Shown here piece after piece: positions 32,945 through 42,553 of a DNA stretch of 64,000 nucleotides. The stretch lies in the NCBI GenBank assembly GCA_023460855.1, contig JAEWOS010000003.1, forward strand, positions 124,001-188,000, written 5' to 3'. Position 1 is the first letter of the stretch, and each line of letters opens with the position of its first letter. A program made the translations under genes and the position numbers. Origin of the DNA: Bacteroidota bacterium. GTDB taxonomy: Bacteria; Bacteroidota; Bacteroidia; Flavobacteriales; Weeksellaceae. Below the pieces are notes generated by a model, which saw nothing but the letters and a program-made list of their open reading frames with translations, was not told where the DNA came from and searched no databases.

Positions 32945-33871
32945 CTATACTCCGGATCTTAACTGTTCCACTTCCAGATCCTTGGATGCGCGTTTTACGA
33001 ATGCCCGGATATCATTAAAATCCTTTTCCATAACGGGTTGGTCCGGGAATGTCTTGGCAAATTTCACCAGATCTCCGCGCAGAAAAATATCTTCAATAAT
33101 CTGTTCATTTTCGGGAGAAATGCTGTTAGTTTTCTTCATGACTTCGATCAAATCATCAGTAAGGAGCACATCTGCAGGAATCTGGTACTGAAGCGTGATG
33201 AAATTCCGTACAATATCGATGAGTTCCACATAAAAAGACCGGAAGTTGCCTTCCTCTATATATCTTTTTTTCTTCAGGGCATCGAGTTCTTTCAGCGTTT
33301 TATTCGTAAGCACAACAGGTGAACTTTTTCGCTTTCTTCCGTATCTTAAAAATACGATTATCAGGAAAATCACCGCGAGCAGAATCAGTGCGGCCAGCAA
33401 ATACCACTTATACAGTTCCCAGTAATCAGCGAGCTGCAGTTTAACATCCCTGTTTCCCATGATATCCTTGATCTCGTCACCGCGGTTTGCCGTATTGATT
33501 ACTTCAACTTCGTACGGAATGGTTTTTTGAATCTCTCCGCCAATATTGAATTCCAGAGCAGGTATTGTAAATTTTCCTTCTTCAAACACCGCAAATTCTA
33601 TCACGCGGTTATACGTCTGATCATTTTCCGAGATGCTGTCCTTCGTTTCCTCAAAGTGAAAAGGAAGCAGTTCATTTTTGGGTGCTGCTGAAACTCTCCT
33701 GCCGTTCAGATCGAAAATACTTACCGTGAAATTAGCTGTTTCACCAAGAGCAAGTGTTTTCTTATCCAGTTTTGAAGCGAGCGTCTGAGAAAATCCTAAT
33801 GCAGGCAACAATAAGAACAGAAAAAATAATTTCCTGTAAGACCGAATATTATATTTTATTTTTGATTTCAA
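32945..33871 (-). CDS. Bat-operon membrane protein of unknown function
   Basis: A 308-residue protein with a signal peptide (LFFLFLLLPALGFSQ), a periplasmic beta-domain (~30-160) reminiscent of BatD (KTLALGETANFTVSIF, EEGKFTIPALEF), one membrane helix (~170-192) and a cytoplasmic helical domain. It is thus like a short BatD placed before batA, as in other Bacteroidetes Bat operons. No ATG fits: the first ATGs lie inside the DUF58 gene, so the TTG at 33871, 4 bases after the DUF58 stop, is preferred. Confidence 0.8.
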   Translation of the reverse strand: MKSKIKYNIRSYRKLFFLFLLLPALGFSQTLASKLDKKTLALGETANFTVSIFDLNGRRVSAAPKNELLPFHFEETKDSISENDQTYNRVIEFAVFEEGKFTIPALEFNIGGEIQKTIPYEVEVINTANRGDEIKDIMGNRDVKLQLADYWELYKWYLLAALILLAVIFLIIVFLRYGRKRKSSPVVLTNKTLKELDALKKKRYIEEGNFRSFYVELIDIVRNFITLQYQIPADVLLTDDLIEVMKKTNSISPENEQIIEDIFLRGDLVKFAKTFPDQPVMEKDFNDIRAFVKRASKDLEVEQLRSGV

Positions 33872-33875
33872 TTTT

Positions 33876-34739
33876 TTATTTCTTTCTGAAATACTGATAG
33901 AGAAATTTCGAATAATCATCACCAGTTCCGATATTCAGAAAACCGGCAGATGAACCTTCGAGATCTTCTTTCAGATTTCTCACTTTTTGTTTTTTAGCTT
34001 CTGCAAAATTATACCTCCATCTTTTATCAGAAGTATTTGCCCAGACCTGTTTTCCGGTTTCGGCATCATGAAACAATGTGTAACCGACGTCCGGAATTTC
34101 ATTATCCTTTTCATCATAAATACGCATCGCGAGTAACTGGTGCTTCTTTGCTGCGATACGCATCATTTTTTCGTCGTAAGGATCTTCAAAATCTGAAAAA
34201 AGAAACAACAGCGATTTTTTCTTAAACAGACTCATCATATACTGCAGCGCCACATCAACTCTGGAAACGGCGGGAACGTAATCAGCTGTTAAAATAGTGC
34301 TGATGATCGCCAGAATATGCTTTCGTCCTTTTTGCGGCGGAATAATTTTGTAAACCTTATCAGCAAATAGAATTAATCCTACTTTATCATTATTTCCCGC
34401 AGCTGAAAAACCAAGACTCGCCGCAATTTCAGCCACATATTCGCGTTTAAGCGAAGTTTTAGTACCATAATCCATCGACGCGGAAATATCTACGAGCAAC
34501 ATCATCGTAAGTTCGCGTTCCTCTTCCATCACTTTTACAAAAGGCTCACGGAAACGTGCGGTTTTGTTCCAGTCGATTCTGCGGATTTCATCACCAAACT
34601 GATACGGCCGCACTTCAGAAAACGTCATTCCCTGACCTTTAAATGCACTGTGATACTGACCCATAAGCGTTTGCTCCGACTTTTTCTTGGTACGGATTTC
34701 AATCTGCTTTACTTTTCTGATGATGTCTTTTATCTGCAT
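33876..34739 (-). CDS. DUF58 domain protein
   Basis: A 287-residue protein containing DUF58 (FSEVRPYQFGDEIRRIDWNKTAR, with the conserved Asp-Trp) and a VWA-like fold with LLVDISASMDYG. It is the usual second gene after moxR and is thought to work with the MoxR ATPase and the VWA proteins in a chaperone-like or protein-complex maturation role. No membrane segment, so cytoplasmic. 37 bases after moxR. Confidence 0.92.
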   Translation of the reverse strand: MQIKDIIRKVKQIEIRTKKKSEQTLMGQYHSAFKGQGMTFSEVRPYQFGDEIRRIDWNKTARFREPFVKVMEEERELTMMLLVDISASMDYGTKTSLKREYVAEIAASLGFSAAGNNDKVGLILFADKVYKIIPPQKGRKHILAIISTILTADYVPAVSRVDVALQYMMSLFKKKSLLFLFSDFEDPYDEKMMRIAAKKHQLLAMRIYDEKDNEIPDVGYTLFHDAETGKQVWANTSDKRWRYNFAEAKKQKVRNLKEDLEGSSAGFLNIGTGDDYSKFLYQYFRKK

Positions 34740-34776
34740 TCTTTACTTCAACGGAACATTTTCCGCTGGTAAATTT

Positions 34777-35781
34777 CTAAGGAGCCTGGATTTTTCCAAG
34801 AATTCGGTTGACAATTTCTTCTGAGGAGATTTCTTCTGCTTCTGCTTCAAAACTCAAACCAATCCGGTGACGAAGAACGTCTTTCGCTACTTCCTTCACA
34901 TCTTCAGGTATTACAAAAGCACGGTTTTTCAGGAATGCATGCGCACGTGAAGCAATCGCAAGGTTAATCGAAGCTCTTGGTGACGCTCCGAAACTGATAT
35001 AATTCTTGAGTTCAGACAGGCCGTATTTTTCAGGATATCTCGTTGCAAAAACCATATCCAGGATATATTTTTCAATTTTTTCGTCGAGGTAAATTCTGTT
35101 GATCAGATTTTTTCCGTCCACCACGTTATGCAGACTGATAACCGGATTGATCACAGGCGTATGAGAAGTAGAAACCATCTTCATTACTTTTCTTTCATCC
35201 TCAAATTCCGGATAATCAATGCGGCATTTCAACATGAAACGGTCGCTCTGCGCTTCCGGCAATAAATAAGTTCCTTCCTGATCAATTGGATTCTGCGTGG
35301 CAAGAACCAGGAACGGTTTGGGCAGTTCCATGGTTTCATCACCTATTGTTACCTGTCGTTCCTGCATCGCTTCCAGCAAAGCCGACTGCACTTTGGAAGG
35401 CGCTCTGTTAATTTCATCCGCAAGAACGAAATTTGCGAAAATAGGACCTTTCTTTATCGAAAAATCATTGTCTTTTATATTGTATATCTGCGTACCGACC
35501 ACATCCGCAGGAAGCAGATCCGGTGTAAACTGAATTCTGGAAAATTCTCCGTGTACCGCTTCGGCAAGTGATTTTATCGCCAGCGTTTTGGCCAGACCAG
35601 GAACTCCTTCCAGTAAAACGTGTCCGTTTCCGAGCAGGCCGATCAGCAGACGGTCAACCATATAAGACTGGCCGATAATTGCTTTGTTTATTTCCTGTTT
35701 AAGAAGTGAAAAGTAGTAATTCTGTTCGCGAACCTGTTCCGTTAACTGGCGTATATCTTCAGCCTGATGAAGTTCTGACAT
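34777..35781 (-). CDS. MoxR-family AAA+ ATPase
   Basis: A 334-residue MoxR ATPase. Walker A LLEGVPGLAKT (residues ~57-66), Walker B FVLADEINRAP, sensor 1 VLATQNPIDQEGTYLLPEAQ and arginine-finger region LPEAQSDRF, followed by the small helical domain with GASPRASINLAIASRAHAFL. First gene of the Bat operon; its ATPase activity probably drives remodelling of a target through the DUF58/VWA partners. The promoter should lie in the ~230 bases before the divergent DinB gene, but no full match is seen on this strand. Confidence 0.95.
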   Translation of the reverse strand: MSELHQAEDIRQLTEQVREQNYYFSLLKQEINKAIIGQSYMVDRLLIGLLGNGHVLLEGVPGLAKTLAIKSLAEAVHGEFSRIQFTPDLLPADVVGTQIYNIKDNDFSIKKGPIFANFVLADEINRAPSKVQSALLEAMQERQVTIGDETMELPKPFLVLATQNPIDQEGTYLLPEAQSDRFMLKCRIDYPEFEDERKVMKMVSTSHTPVINPVISLHNVVDGKNLINRIYLDEKIEKYILDMVFATRYPEKYGLSELKNYISFGASPRASINLAIASRAHAFLKNRAFVIPEDVKEVAKDVLRHRIGLSFEAEAEEISSEEIVNRILGKIQAP

Positions 35782-35955
35782 ATTTTAAAAAATATTGATA
35801 AATAGTATTGAGTCTGTAAAATTGCAAAAATTGTCACGAGAATTCATCATAATTGATGCCAATTCATGGTTAAAATTTGTTAAGATACCGTACATTTTAA
35901 GAAATTATATGTTATTTCACCCTCGAAAAAATAACAATTCTGCAATTTGCGTGTT

Positions 35956-35986
35956 TTGGGATTCTCAATTTATTAAAGTATTTTTG
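35956..35986 (+). promoter_or_regulatory. Promoter of the DinB-family gene
   Basis: TTG (35956-35958), 20-base spacer, TATTTTTG (35979-35986), a full match to the Bacteroidetes promoter pattern. Predicted leader of about 16 bases. The rest of the ~230-base gap from moxR is A/T-rich without other recognisable features. Confidence 0.6.
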
Positions 35987-36008
35987 GCCCTTGGTAATTT
36001 GAGGATAA

Positions 36009-36479
36009 ATGAACTATCATTTTCAGGCTCACAGGCAAATTAGAAAAAACCTGCTCGAAATTTTACAGGAAACTTCTGCTGAAGATTTGCTGCTGATTCC
36101 GGACGGTTTCAATAATAATATGTACTGGAATATTGCACATACGGTTGCTACACAGCAACTGCTGCATTATTACCTGAGTGGCAATCCGTTCAGAATTGAT
36201 AAATACTGGATTGAAACCTATAAAAAAGGAACGCTTCCGAATTTAAATGTACCACAAAGTGAAATTGAGGACCTGGGATTTCTGCTGATTGAAACTTCAA
36301 AAATCCTGATGAAGGATTACGATGCCGATTTCTTTGCAGATTACACGCCTTATACCACGAGTTTTGGGCTCGATCTGAAGAGCATTCAGGATGCGATAGT
36401 ATTCAACAATATTCATGAAAGCCTGCATTATGGCTATACCATGGCTCAGAAACGGGCAATTTTAGGAGAGAAATTTTAG
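36009..36479 (+). CDS. DinB-family (YfiT-like) putative metal-dependent protein
   Basis: A 156-residue four-helix-bundle protein. The metal-ligand pattern of the DinB/YfiT superfamily is visible: His near residue 45 in NMYWNIAHTVATQQ and the C-terminal pair in FNNIHESLHYGYTMAQKRAI. Family members include thiol transferases and DNA-damage-induced proteins of unknown function; the role here is not predictable. It heads the rightward group with rlmB 38 bases downstream; a small stem-loop lies between them. Confidence 0.82.
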   Translation: MNYHFQAHRQIRKNLLEILQETSAEDLLLIPDGFNNNMYWNIAHTVATQQLLHYYLSGNPFRIDKYWIETYKKGTLPNLNVPQSEIEDLGFLLIETSKILMKDYDADFFADYTPYTTSFGLDLKSIQDAIVFNNIHESLHYGYTMAQKRAILGEKF

Positions 36480-36517
36480 AACCGGAAAAACCTGACTGTT
36501 TCAGGTAACTATTGATA

Positions 36518-37255
36518 ATGAAAGACGATTTTATTTTTGGGCTCAGACCTGTAATCGAAGCACTGGAAGCCGGAAAAACCATAGACAAGGTTTTCCTGCA
36601 GAACGGTTTGCAGGGACCGCTTTATGCAGAACTGAAGACGAAACTTTCGCAACTGAAAATCCGGCCAAATTATGTTCCGGTAGAGAAACTGAACCGGTTT
36701 ACCAGAAAAAATCATCAGGGTGTGGTCGCTTTTATTTCGGATGTGCCGTTCGAAAAAATTGAAGAAGTAGTACCACAGCTTTTTGAAGAAGGAAAAGTTC
36801 CTTTTATCCTGATGCTGGACAGACTGACCGACGTGCGGAACTTCGGTGCAATTTGCCGCACAGCGGAATGTACGGGCGTTCATGTTGTTGTTATTCCGGA
36901 AAAAGGTGCAGCACCTGTGAATTCCGATGCCATCAAAACTTCTGCGGGAGCAATTTACAACATCAGAATCTGCAAGGAAAAAAATCTCGCACATACGGTG
37001 GACTTTCTTCAGCAAAGCGGAATTCAGGTTTTTGCGGCATCCGAGAAAGCACAGAAACTGATTTATGATGTGGATTTTACTGAACCATGTGCGGTGGTGA
37101 TGGGCAATGAAGAAACCGGCATTTCAAAGGAAGTCCTGCATCACGCCGATGAAAAAATAAAACTTCCGATTGAAGGAAAAACACAGAGTCTGAATGTATC
37201 CGTTGCATGCGGAGCTATTCTGTACGAAGCTGTACGCCAAAAAGCAATGAAATAA
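36518..37255 (+). CDS. rlmB: 23S rRNA (guanosine-2'-O)-methyltransferase
   Basis: A 245-residue SpoU/TrmH-family methyltransferase. The N-terminal substrate-binding domain (FGLRPVIEALEAGKTIDKV) precedes the knotted catalytic domain with motif 1 LDRLTDVRNFGAICRTAE, motif 2 AVVMGNEETGI and motif 3 IEGKTQSLNVSVACGAILYE. RlmB methylates G2251 of 23S rRNA; assignment rests on length and N-terminal domain, and a related SpoU target is possible. A TTG two codons upstream is in frame; the ATG is preferred. Confidence 0.9.
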   Translation: MKDDFIFGLRPVIEALEAGKTIDKVFLQNGLQGPLYAELKTKLSQLKIRPNYVPVEKLNRFTRKNHQGVVAFISDVPFEKIEEVVPQLFEEGKVPFILMLDRLTDVRNFGAICRTAECTGVHVVVIPEKGAAPVNSDAIKTSAGAIYNIRICKEKNLAHTVDFLQQSGIQVFAASEKAQKLIYDVDFTEPCAVVMGNEETGISKEVLHHADEKIKLPIEGKTQSLNVSVACGAILYEAVRQKAMK

Positions 37256-37311
37256 GAAAAAATCAAAAAATACCGGACCGAAAAATCCGGATACCTTTAT
37301 ACCCATAATTA

Positions 37312-38340
37312 ATGAGAAAATTATCCGTGGCAGCACTTCTTTCCATAGCGCTGCTTTCCTGCAAAAAAGAAACAAAAATCGTCAACAAAACAGATCCTGA
37401 AACAGGAAAGACGGTACAGGTGGAAGTTCCGGTGGAAACTGAAGCAGACAAGCCTGCAATTACCGACAGCGCCGACGTTTATAAGCAAAGTTTCAAACTT
37501 GTTACCGGCGAAACCTATCCCTTCACAACCGTTCAGAAGAACAACATCACAATTACGGCGCCGAACGGTCAGAAAGAAAGTATGACTACGGAATCTACCG
37601 ATGTGGTACAGTTTAAAGTGAATAATTTCAAGGACAATGTATACGATATTACCATCAATTTCATTTCCAAGAAATCATCGCAAACGGCTCAGGGAAAAAC
37701 GATAACCGTTGACACAAACGCAGCTGCGCCGAAAGATGAAGCACTGAAAAACAAATGGAGCCTCGATAAAGCACTTACCGGAAATCAGCTAAGCATGAAG
37801 ATGGACGATAAAGGTAAAATCATTTCCATTACAGGTTTCGATCCGGTTTACAAAAAACTGCAAACGACAATTAACACGCTGACAAAAGAAGAACAGGTTC
37901 GTAAAGGTCTGTTGGAAGAGGCAAAACTGAGTTTTAACGAGGACCACCTGAAAGATCAGTTCAGCAAAAACATGATGATTTTACCAGCAAAAGGTGTTAA
38001 AATCGGTGAAAAATGGTCAACAAAAGAAGATGCAAGCGGAGACGGAAAAGTGAAACTGACCACCAATTATACCCTGAAAAATGTAGAGAACGGAGCGATG
38101 GAAGTTTCAATCACGGGAGGAATTCCGAAGCAGTCCGACAAAAATACGCAGCAGGGAATCACACATTCCATGAGTTCGGAATTAACGCAGAACGGTACGA
38201 TGAAATTTGATTCGAACACGGGATGGATTATGTCTCAGAACATTAAGGTGAACACCGTGCAGAAAGAATCGATTTCTGACGGCAAGAAAACAGAAACCAT
38301 GACCAACAATACGGTTTCCAGCGTGATTGTAAATCCGTAA
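37312..38340 (+). CDS. DUF6263-like lipoprotein
   Basis: A 342-residue lipoprotein: signal peptide with lipobox LLSCKKE, then a beta-rich body beginning KQSFKLVTGETYPFTTVQ and containing the repeated themes LSMKMDDKGKIISITGF and ILPAKGVKIGEKWS, ending in a strand-rich region with GTMKFDSNTGWIMSQNI. I associate it with the DUF6263 family of Bacteroidetes envelope proteins of unknown function. It lies 57 bases after rlmB and just 6 bases before the DUF4834-like gene. Confidence 0.8.
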   Translation: MRKLSVAALLSIALLSCKKETKIVNKTDPETGKTVQVEVPVETEADKPAITDSADVYKQSFKLVTGETYPFTTVQKNNITITAPNGQKESMTTESTDVVQFKVNNFKDNVYDITINFISKKSSQTAQGKTITVDTNAAAPKDEALKNKWSLDKALTGNQLSMKMDDKGKIISITGFDPVYKKLQTTINTLTKEEQVRKGLLEEAKLSFNEDHLKDQFSKNMMILPAKGVKIGEKWSTKEDASGDGKVKLTTNYTLKNVENGAMEVSITGGIPKQSDKNTQQGITHSMSSELTQNGTMKFDSNTGWIMSQNIKVNTVQKESISDGKKTETMTNNTVSSVIVNP

Positions 38341-38346
38341 TCAGCA

Positions 38347-38565
38347 ATGAAATTCATCCTTCTCCTCATACTGTCCACTATTATAGCATACTTCGTCTGG
38401 AATATGCTGCGCCGGATTTTCGAGAACAGTTCCTATTCCAACAGACAACAGCAACAGAGACAGACCACCACTTACCGCAAAGACAAACTCGACCGGAAAG
38501 TAAACTGGGACGCAGAAACCGTGGACTACGAAGAAGTAAAGGAAGAAAAGAAAGATCAACATTAG
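38347..38565 (+). CDS. DUF4834-like small membrane protein
   Basis: A 72-residue protein with one N-terminal membrane helix (FILLLILSTIIAYFVWNML) and a highly charged, Gln- and Lys/Glu-rich cytoplasmic tail ending EEVKEEKKDQH. Size, layout and position directly ahead of a YfhO gene fit the DUF4834 family of Bacteroidetes. Function unknown. Tight spacing (6 and 4 bases) to both neighbours indicates one transcript. Confidence 0.75.
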   Translation: MKFILLLILSTIIAYFVWNMLRRIFENSSYSNRQQQQRQTTTYRKDKLDRKVNWDAETVDYEEVKEEKKDQH

Positions 38566-38569
38566 CATC

Positions 38570-41161
38570 ATGAAAATTCCGGTGAACAACAGAAACCTCA
38601 TCTTTATCGCGGCATGTCTGCTGCTGTTTATCATAATCGGTTTTCTGTACGCTAATCCTGTGATGTCGGGGAAACAGCTTTTTCAGCACGATATTATTCA
38701 ATATAAAGGCGGCGCGAAAGAACTGCTTGATTACCGTGCTGAAAACGGCAAAGAAACCTACTGGAGCAATTCGATGTTTGGCGGAATGCCGACTTATCAA
38801 ATGGGATCGCAGTTTCGCGGCGACTGGATCAAACAGATTGATAATCTGTTGATGTTTCTCCCGAAACCGGTAAATTATTTTTTCCTGTTGTTTTCAGGAT
38901 TTTTCCTGCTTGGAATGGTTACCGTACGCAACTGGAAGTATGCTTTGCTCGGTTCGCTGTTCTTCGGACTTTCCACTTATTTCTATATCATCATCGCTGC
39001 CGGTCACAACGGTAAAGTTCATACGATCGCTTATTTTGCACCGCTTTTAGCCGGAATTTTACTGGTTTATCTGCGAAAAAATTACATCTGGGGTTTTATT
39101 GTAACCACGCTGTTCATGGGACTGCAGATTGCCGCAAACCATCCGCAGATGACTTACTATCTGTTCCTCGGCCTCGGTTTTCTGTTTATTTCTGAACTGA
39201 TCCGTGCGGTAAAGAAGCAGATTACGATGAAGCATTTCCTTATTTCTACAGGAATTGTCGGCGCTGCCTGCTTGATCGGTGTCGGAATGAACAGTCAGAG
39301 AATTATGGCGAATGCCGAATATGTTTCAGAGACTGTCCGCGGAAAACAGCTGCTTAATACAGAAACACAGTCAGCTGCAGCTTCAGGAATGGATAAGGAA
39401 AGCATGCTGATGTGGAGCTACGGAAAACTGGAGACACTGAATCTCTTTATTCCGAGATTAATGGGAGGCGGAAGTAATGAAAAAGAGGGCGAAAGAATGA
39501 TGAATGACATCCGCGATCTCGTTCAGAATAACGCCACCTCACAAACAGAAGTGGACAATATTGGCAAAGGACTGCAGAGTATGACTTACTGGGGAGATCA
39601 GCCCGGAACTTCCGGTCCTGCATATCAGGGAGCCGTCGTAATTTTTCTTGCCGTCTTAGGATTCTTCTTTGCGCCCAAAAAATACCGTTACTGGATTTTG
39701 GGAGCTTCGATCCTGACGATTTTGCTCGCCTGGGGAAGCAATTTCATGCCGCTGTCCAATTTCTTTATTGATTTTGTTCCGTTCTATAATAAATTCCGGG
39801 CGCCAAGTTCAATTCTGGTAGTGGTAGAACTGCTGTTCCCTTTAATTGCAATTATCGGGCTTTATCATTTCCTGAAAAACAGCAATCGTGCAGAAAATGC
39901 TCAGTCTGATTCTGAAATTCAGGAACAGGAAACGGTAACGCAGAACAAGCAGAAAAAACTGCTCTACATTGCAGGAACATTTTTAGGATTGCTTCTGATT
40001 CTGGTGGTTGCAGGCAAATCTATTTTAGGATTTCTTACGGACGGCGAGAAAACATATCTTCCACCCTACCTGTTGGATTATCTTGCCGATGAACGTTACA
40101 AAATGTTCCGTACCGATGCTGTTAAAGCGATTCTGTACGTTGGAATTACTGCTGCAGTACTGTTTTTAGCATTGAAAAATAAAATCAGCAGAAATGTGGC
40201 ACTTATTATTATTGGAGTGGTCAGCATTTTTGATTTGTGGAGCGTGAACAGAAGATATCTTAATGATCAGAATTTCGTCGATGCGGCTTTTGCAGAAAAT
40301 CCGTTTCAGACTGAAGTGAACGACCTCGTTATTGAGAAAGTCGGCGACAACATGGAACTGCAGGGATTATTAATTAATGCAAAAGTAAATGCAACACTCG
40401 AAGCAATCGCAGAAAGAGATCCGGGACATTACCGCATTTATAACCAGGCGATCAATCCGTTCGGAGAAACTAATACCTCTTATTTCAAATCTTCTGTTGG
40501 TGGTTACCATGCCGTAAAACTCAGAAGGTATGACGATCTGATCAATCACTATTTCAGCAATATGGATACGGTAAAAATTCCGCGAATCCTGAACATGCTG
40601 AACACCAGGTATATGATTTTTGGAAGTCAGGAAGATCCGCAGGCGGTTCCGAATCCGTACGCCAATGGTAATGCGTGGATGGTTTCCGATGTGAAATTTG
40701 CAGCAAATCCGAACGAAGAGATTAAACTGATTGGCGAAATAGACAGCAAGAAAACAGCAATTGTAGGTCAGGAAGATCAGCGTTATATCAAATCGAAACC
40801 GATTGCAGCAGATTCCACGGCAAGCATCAGGCTCACTAAATATCAGGCTGATGAACTGGAATTCAAAACTGAAAGTAAAACTCCGCAACTGGCGGTTTTC
40901 TCAGAAATTTATTATCCGAAAGGCTGGAAATTACAGATCGACGGACAGGAAGTTCCGTACATTAAAGCCAATTATCTGCTGAGAGCGGTTCATGTACCTG
41001 CCGGAAAACATATTATATCCATGGTTTTCGAACCGGAAGTAATAGCGCGCGGTAAACTGTTCTCAATCATTTCCTTTGTTCTGTTTCTCGTTTTGTCGGC
41101 TGCCGGTTTGTATCTGTGTTACTTCAGAAAACCAAAGAGGAAAGAACTTGCAGAACTTTAG
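38570..41161 (+). CDS. YfhO-family integral membrane protein
   Basis: An 863-residue polytopic protein with about twelve to fourteen hydrophobic segments. The opening LIFIAACLLLFIIIGFLYANPVMSG, the luminal-type loop SMFGGMPTYQMGSQF and the NKFRAPSSILVVVELLFPL segment fit the YfhO family, relatives of C-family glycosyltransferases that use undecaprenyl-linked sugars. The C-terminal soluble domain (YYPKGWKLQIDGQEVPYIKANYLLR) is typical. It probably glycosylates an envelope polymer; the following glycosyltransferase gene supports a glycan role. Confidence 0.9.
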   Translation: MKIPVNNRNLIFIAACLLLFIIIGFLYANPVMSGKQLFQHDIIQYKGGAKELLDYRAENGKETYWSNSMFGGMPTYQMGSQFRGDWIKQIDNLLMFLPKPVNYFFLLFSGFFLLGMVTVRNWKYALLGSLFFGLSTYFYIIIAAGHNGKVHTIAYFAPLLAGILLVYLRKNYIWGFIVTTLFMGLQIAANHPQMTYYLFLGLGFLFISELIRAVKKQITMKHFLISTGIVGAACLIGVGMNSQRIMANAEYVSETVRGKQLLNTETQSAAASGMDKESMLMWSYGKLETLNLFIPRLMGGGSNEKEGERMMNDIRDLVQNNATSQTEVDNIGKGLQSMTYWGDQPGTSGPAYQGAVVIFLAVLGFFFAPKKYRYWILGASILTILLAWGSNFMPLSNFFIDFVPFYNKFRAPSSILVVVELLFPLIAIIGLYHFLKNSNRAENAQSDSEIQEQETVTQNKQKKLLYIAGTFLGLLLILVVAGKSILGFLTDGEKTYLPPYLLDYLADERYKMFRTDAVKAILYVGITAAVLFLALKNKISRNVALIIIGVVSIFDLWSVNRRYLNDQNFVDAAFAENPFQTEVNDLVIEKVGDNMELQGLLINAKVNATLEAIAERDPGHYRIYNQAINPFGETNTSYFKSSVGGYHAVKLRRYDDLINHYFSNMDTVKIPRILNMLNTRYMIFGSQEDPQAVPNPYANGNAWMVSDVKFAANPNEEIKLIGEIDSKKTAIVGQEDQRYIKSKPIAADSTASIRLTKYQADELEFKTESKTPQLAVFSEIYYPKGWKLQIDGQEVPYIKANYLLRAVHVPAGKHIISMVFEPEVIARGKLFSIISFVLFLVLSAAGLYLCYFRKPKRKELAEL

Positions 41162-41221
41162 AAGACAGTTCACATCTTCGCCGAAAAATGATAAAAAAGT
41201 CTGAATTTTCAAGCCGGAATA

Positions 41222-42508
41222 ATGACTCAGAAAAAAATTCTTATCATTACTTATTACTGGCCGCCTGCCGGCGGACCCGGAGTTCAGCGCTGGCTAAAGT
41301 TTGCAAAATACCTGCCTGAATTCGGCTGGAAACCGACCGTTTTCATTCCGGAAAATCCCAGTTATCCGATAACCGATGAAAGCCTGAACAACGAAGTTCC
41401 AGAAAACATCGACATCATCAGAACCAAAATATGGGAACCGTACCGTTTTGCAGAGAAACTCAGCAAAAGCAACGAAAAATTCAAAGGCGGACAGTTTGAT
41501 GTGGGAAAAAACCAAAGCTGGAAATCGAAACTTTCGATCTGGATCCGCGGGAATTTCTTCATTCCGGATGCGCGAATTTTCTGGGTAAAACCTTCTGTAA
41601 ATTATCTCAAAAAATATCTGCGCGAGAACCACTACGATGTCGTGGTTACTACAGGACCCCCGCATTCACTCCATCTTACCGGTCTGGCTCTTAAGAAAGA
41701 ATTTCCTAATCTAAAATGGATTGCCGATTTCCGCGATCCGTGGACGGAAATTTCGTACTACAAACATTTAAAACTTTCGAAATCTGCTGACAGAAAGCAC
41801 CGCGAGCTCGAAAAAAGTGTTTTTCAAAATGCAGATATTACGCTTGCCACCAGCTTTAGTGACGCGAAAAATTTTTCAGCACTGGCCGCAAATGCAGTCT
41901 GCATCACGAATGGTTTTGATTCCGTCGACGCTTCGAAATCAGAAAAAAAAGCAAACAGCAAATTCACCATCAGCTACATCGGTGTTCTGGAGCAGTTGCG
42001 AAATCCTGGAGTGCTCTGGAAAATTCTTTCAGAACTCGTAGCTGAAAGCCCAAGTTTTGCGGAAAATTTTGAAATGCGCTTTGTCGGCCGTGTTGATGAG
42101 CATATTCTGCAGGAACTCACAGATCTCGGTCTTTCAGATTTCATTCAGAATCTGGGTTATGTAAAACATGCAGAATCTGTTGAGGAAATGCACAGTGCAG
42201 ATTTGCTGTTAATCACCAATTTTCCGGATTCCGCTTCAAAAGGAATCATTCCGGGAAAGATTTTCGAGTACCTTTCAACAGGAAACCGAATTATTTCGTT
42301 CGGGCCGGAGAATGCCGATGTTGAAACCATCCTCAAGCAGACAGATGCAGGAAAACATTTCCTTTATTCCGATAAAGATTCAGCGAAAAACTATATTCTG
42401 CGGATGTTTCATGAATGGCAAAACGGAAGTCTGCAAAAAAGCAGAAATGCCAAAACCGAATTGTACAGCAGGCGCAATCTGACGCGCCAACTCGCTGAAA
42501 TTTTATGA
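41222..42508 (+). CDS. Family 4-type glycosyltransferase
   Basis: A 428-residue GT-B enzyme. The N-terminal WPPAGGPGVQRWLKFAKYL and IADFRDPWTE belong to the acceptor-binding half, while the C-terminal half carries NADLL-like sites as SADLLLITNFPDSASKGIIPGKIFEYLSTG, the nucleotide-sugar-binding motif with the E-x7-like Glu. It probably adds a sugar to an envelope or exported polysaccharide. 60 bases downstream of the YfhO gene and likely co-transcribed. Confidence 0.88.
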   Translation: MTQKKILIITYYWPPAGGPGVQRWLKFAKYLPEFGWKPTVFIPENPSYPITDESLNNEVPENIDIIRTKIWEPYRFAEKLSKSNEKFKGGQFDVGKNQSWKSKLSIWIRGNFFIPDARIFWVKPSVNYLKKYLRENHYDVVVTTGPPHSLHLTGLALKKEFPNLKWIADFRDPWTEISYYKHLKLSKSADRKHRELEKSVFQNADITLATSFSDAKNFSALAANAVCITNGFDSVDASKSEKKANSKFTISYIGVLEQLRNPGVLWKILSELVAESPSFAENFEMRFVGRVDEHILQELTDLGLSDFIQNLGYVKHAESVEEMHSADLLLITNFPDSASKGIIPGKIFEYLSTGNRIISFGPENADVETILKQTDAGKHFLYSDKDSAKNYILRMFHEWQNGSLQKSRNAKTELYSRRNLTRQLAEIL

Positions 42509-42553
42509 TTTCCGCTAAAAAATCCTTAATTTTACAAAAATGAATTAAGTAAA

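Noticed and set aside
36490..36506. Stem-loop ACCTGA-CTGTT-TCAGGT between DinB and rlmB
   Set aside because: A 6-bp stem without a T-run; it lies between genes that are probably co-transcribed, so I do not call it a terminator.
37270..37295. Hairpin between rlmB and the DUF6263 gene
   Set aside because: CCGGA/TCCGG can pair, but no T-run follows and the stem is only 5 bp; support is too weak.
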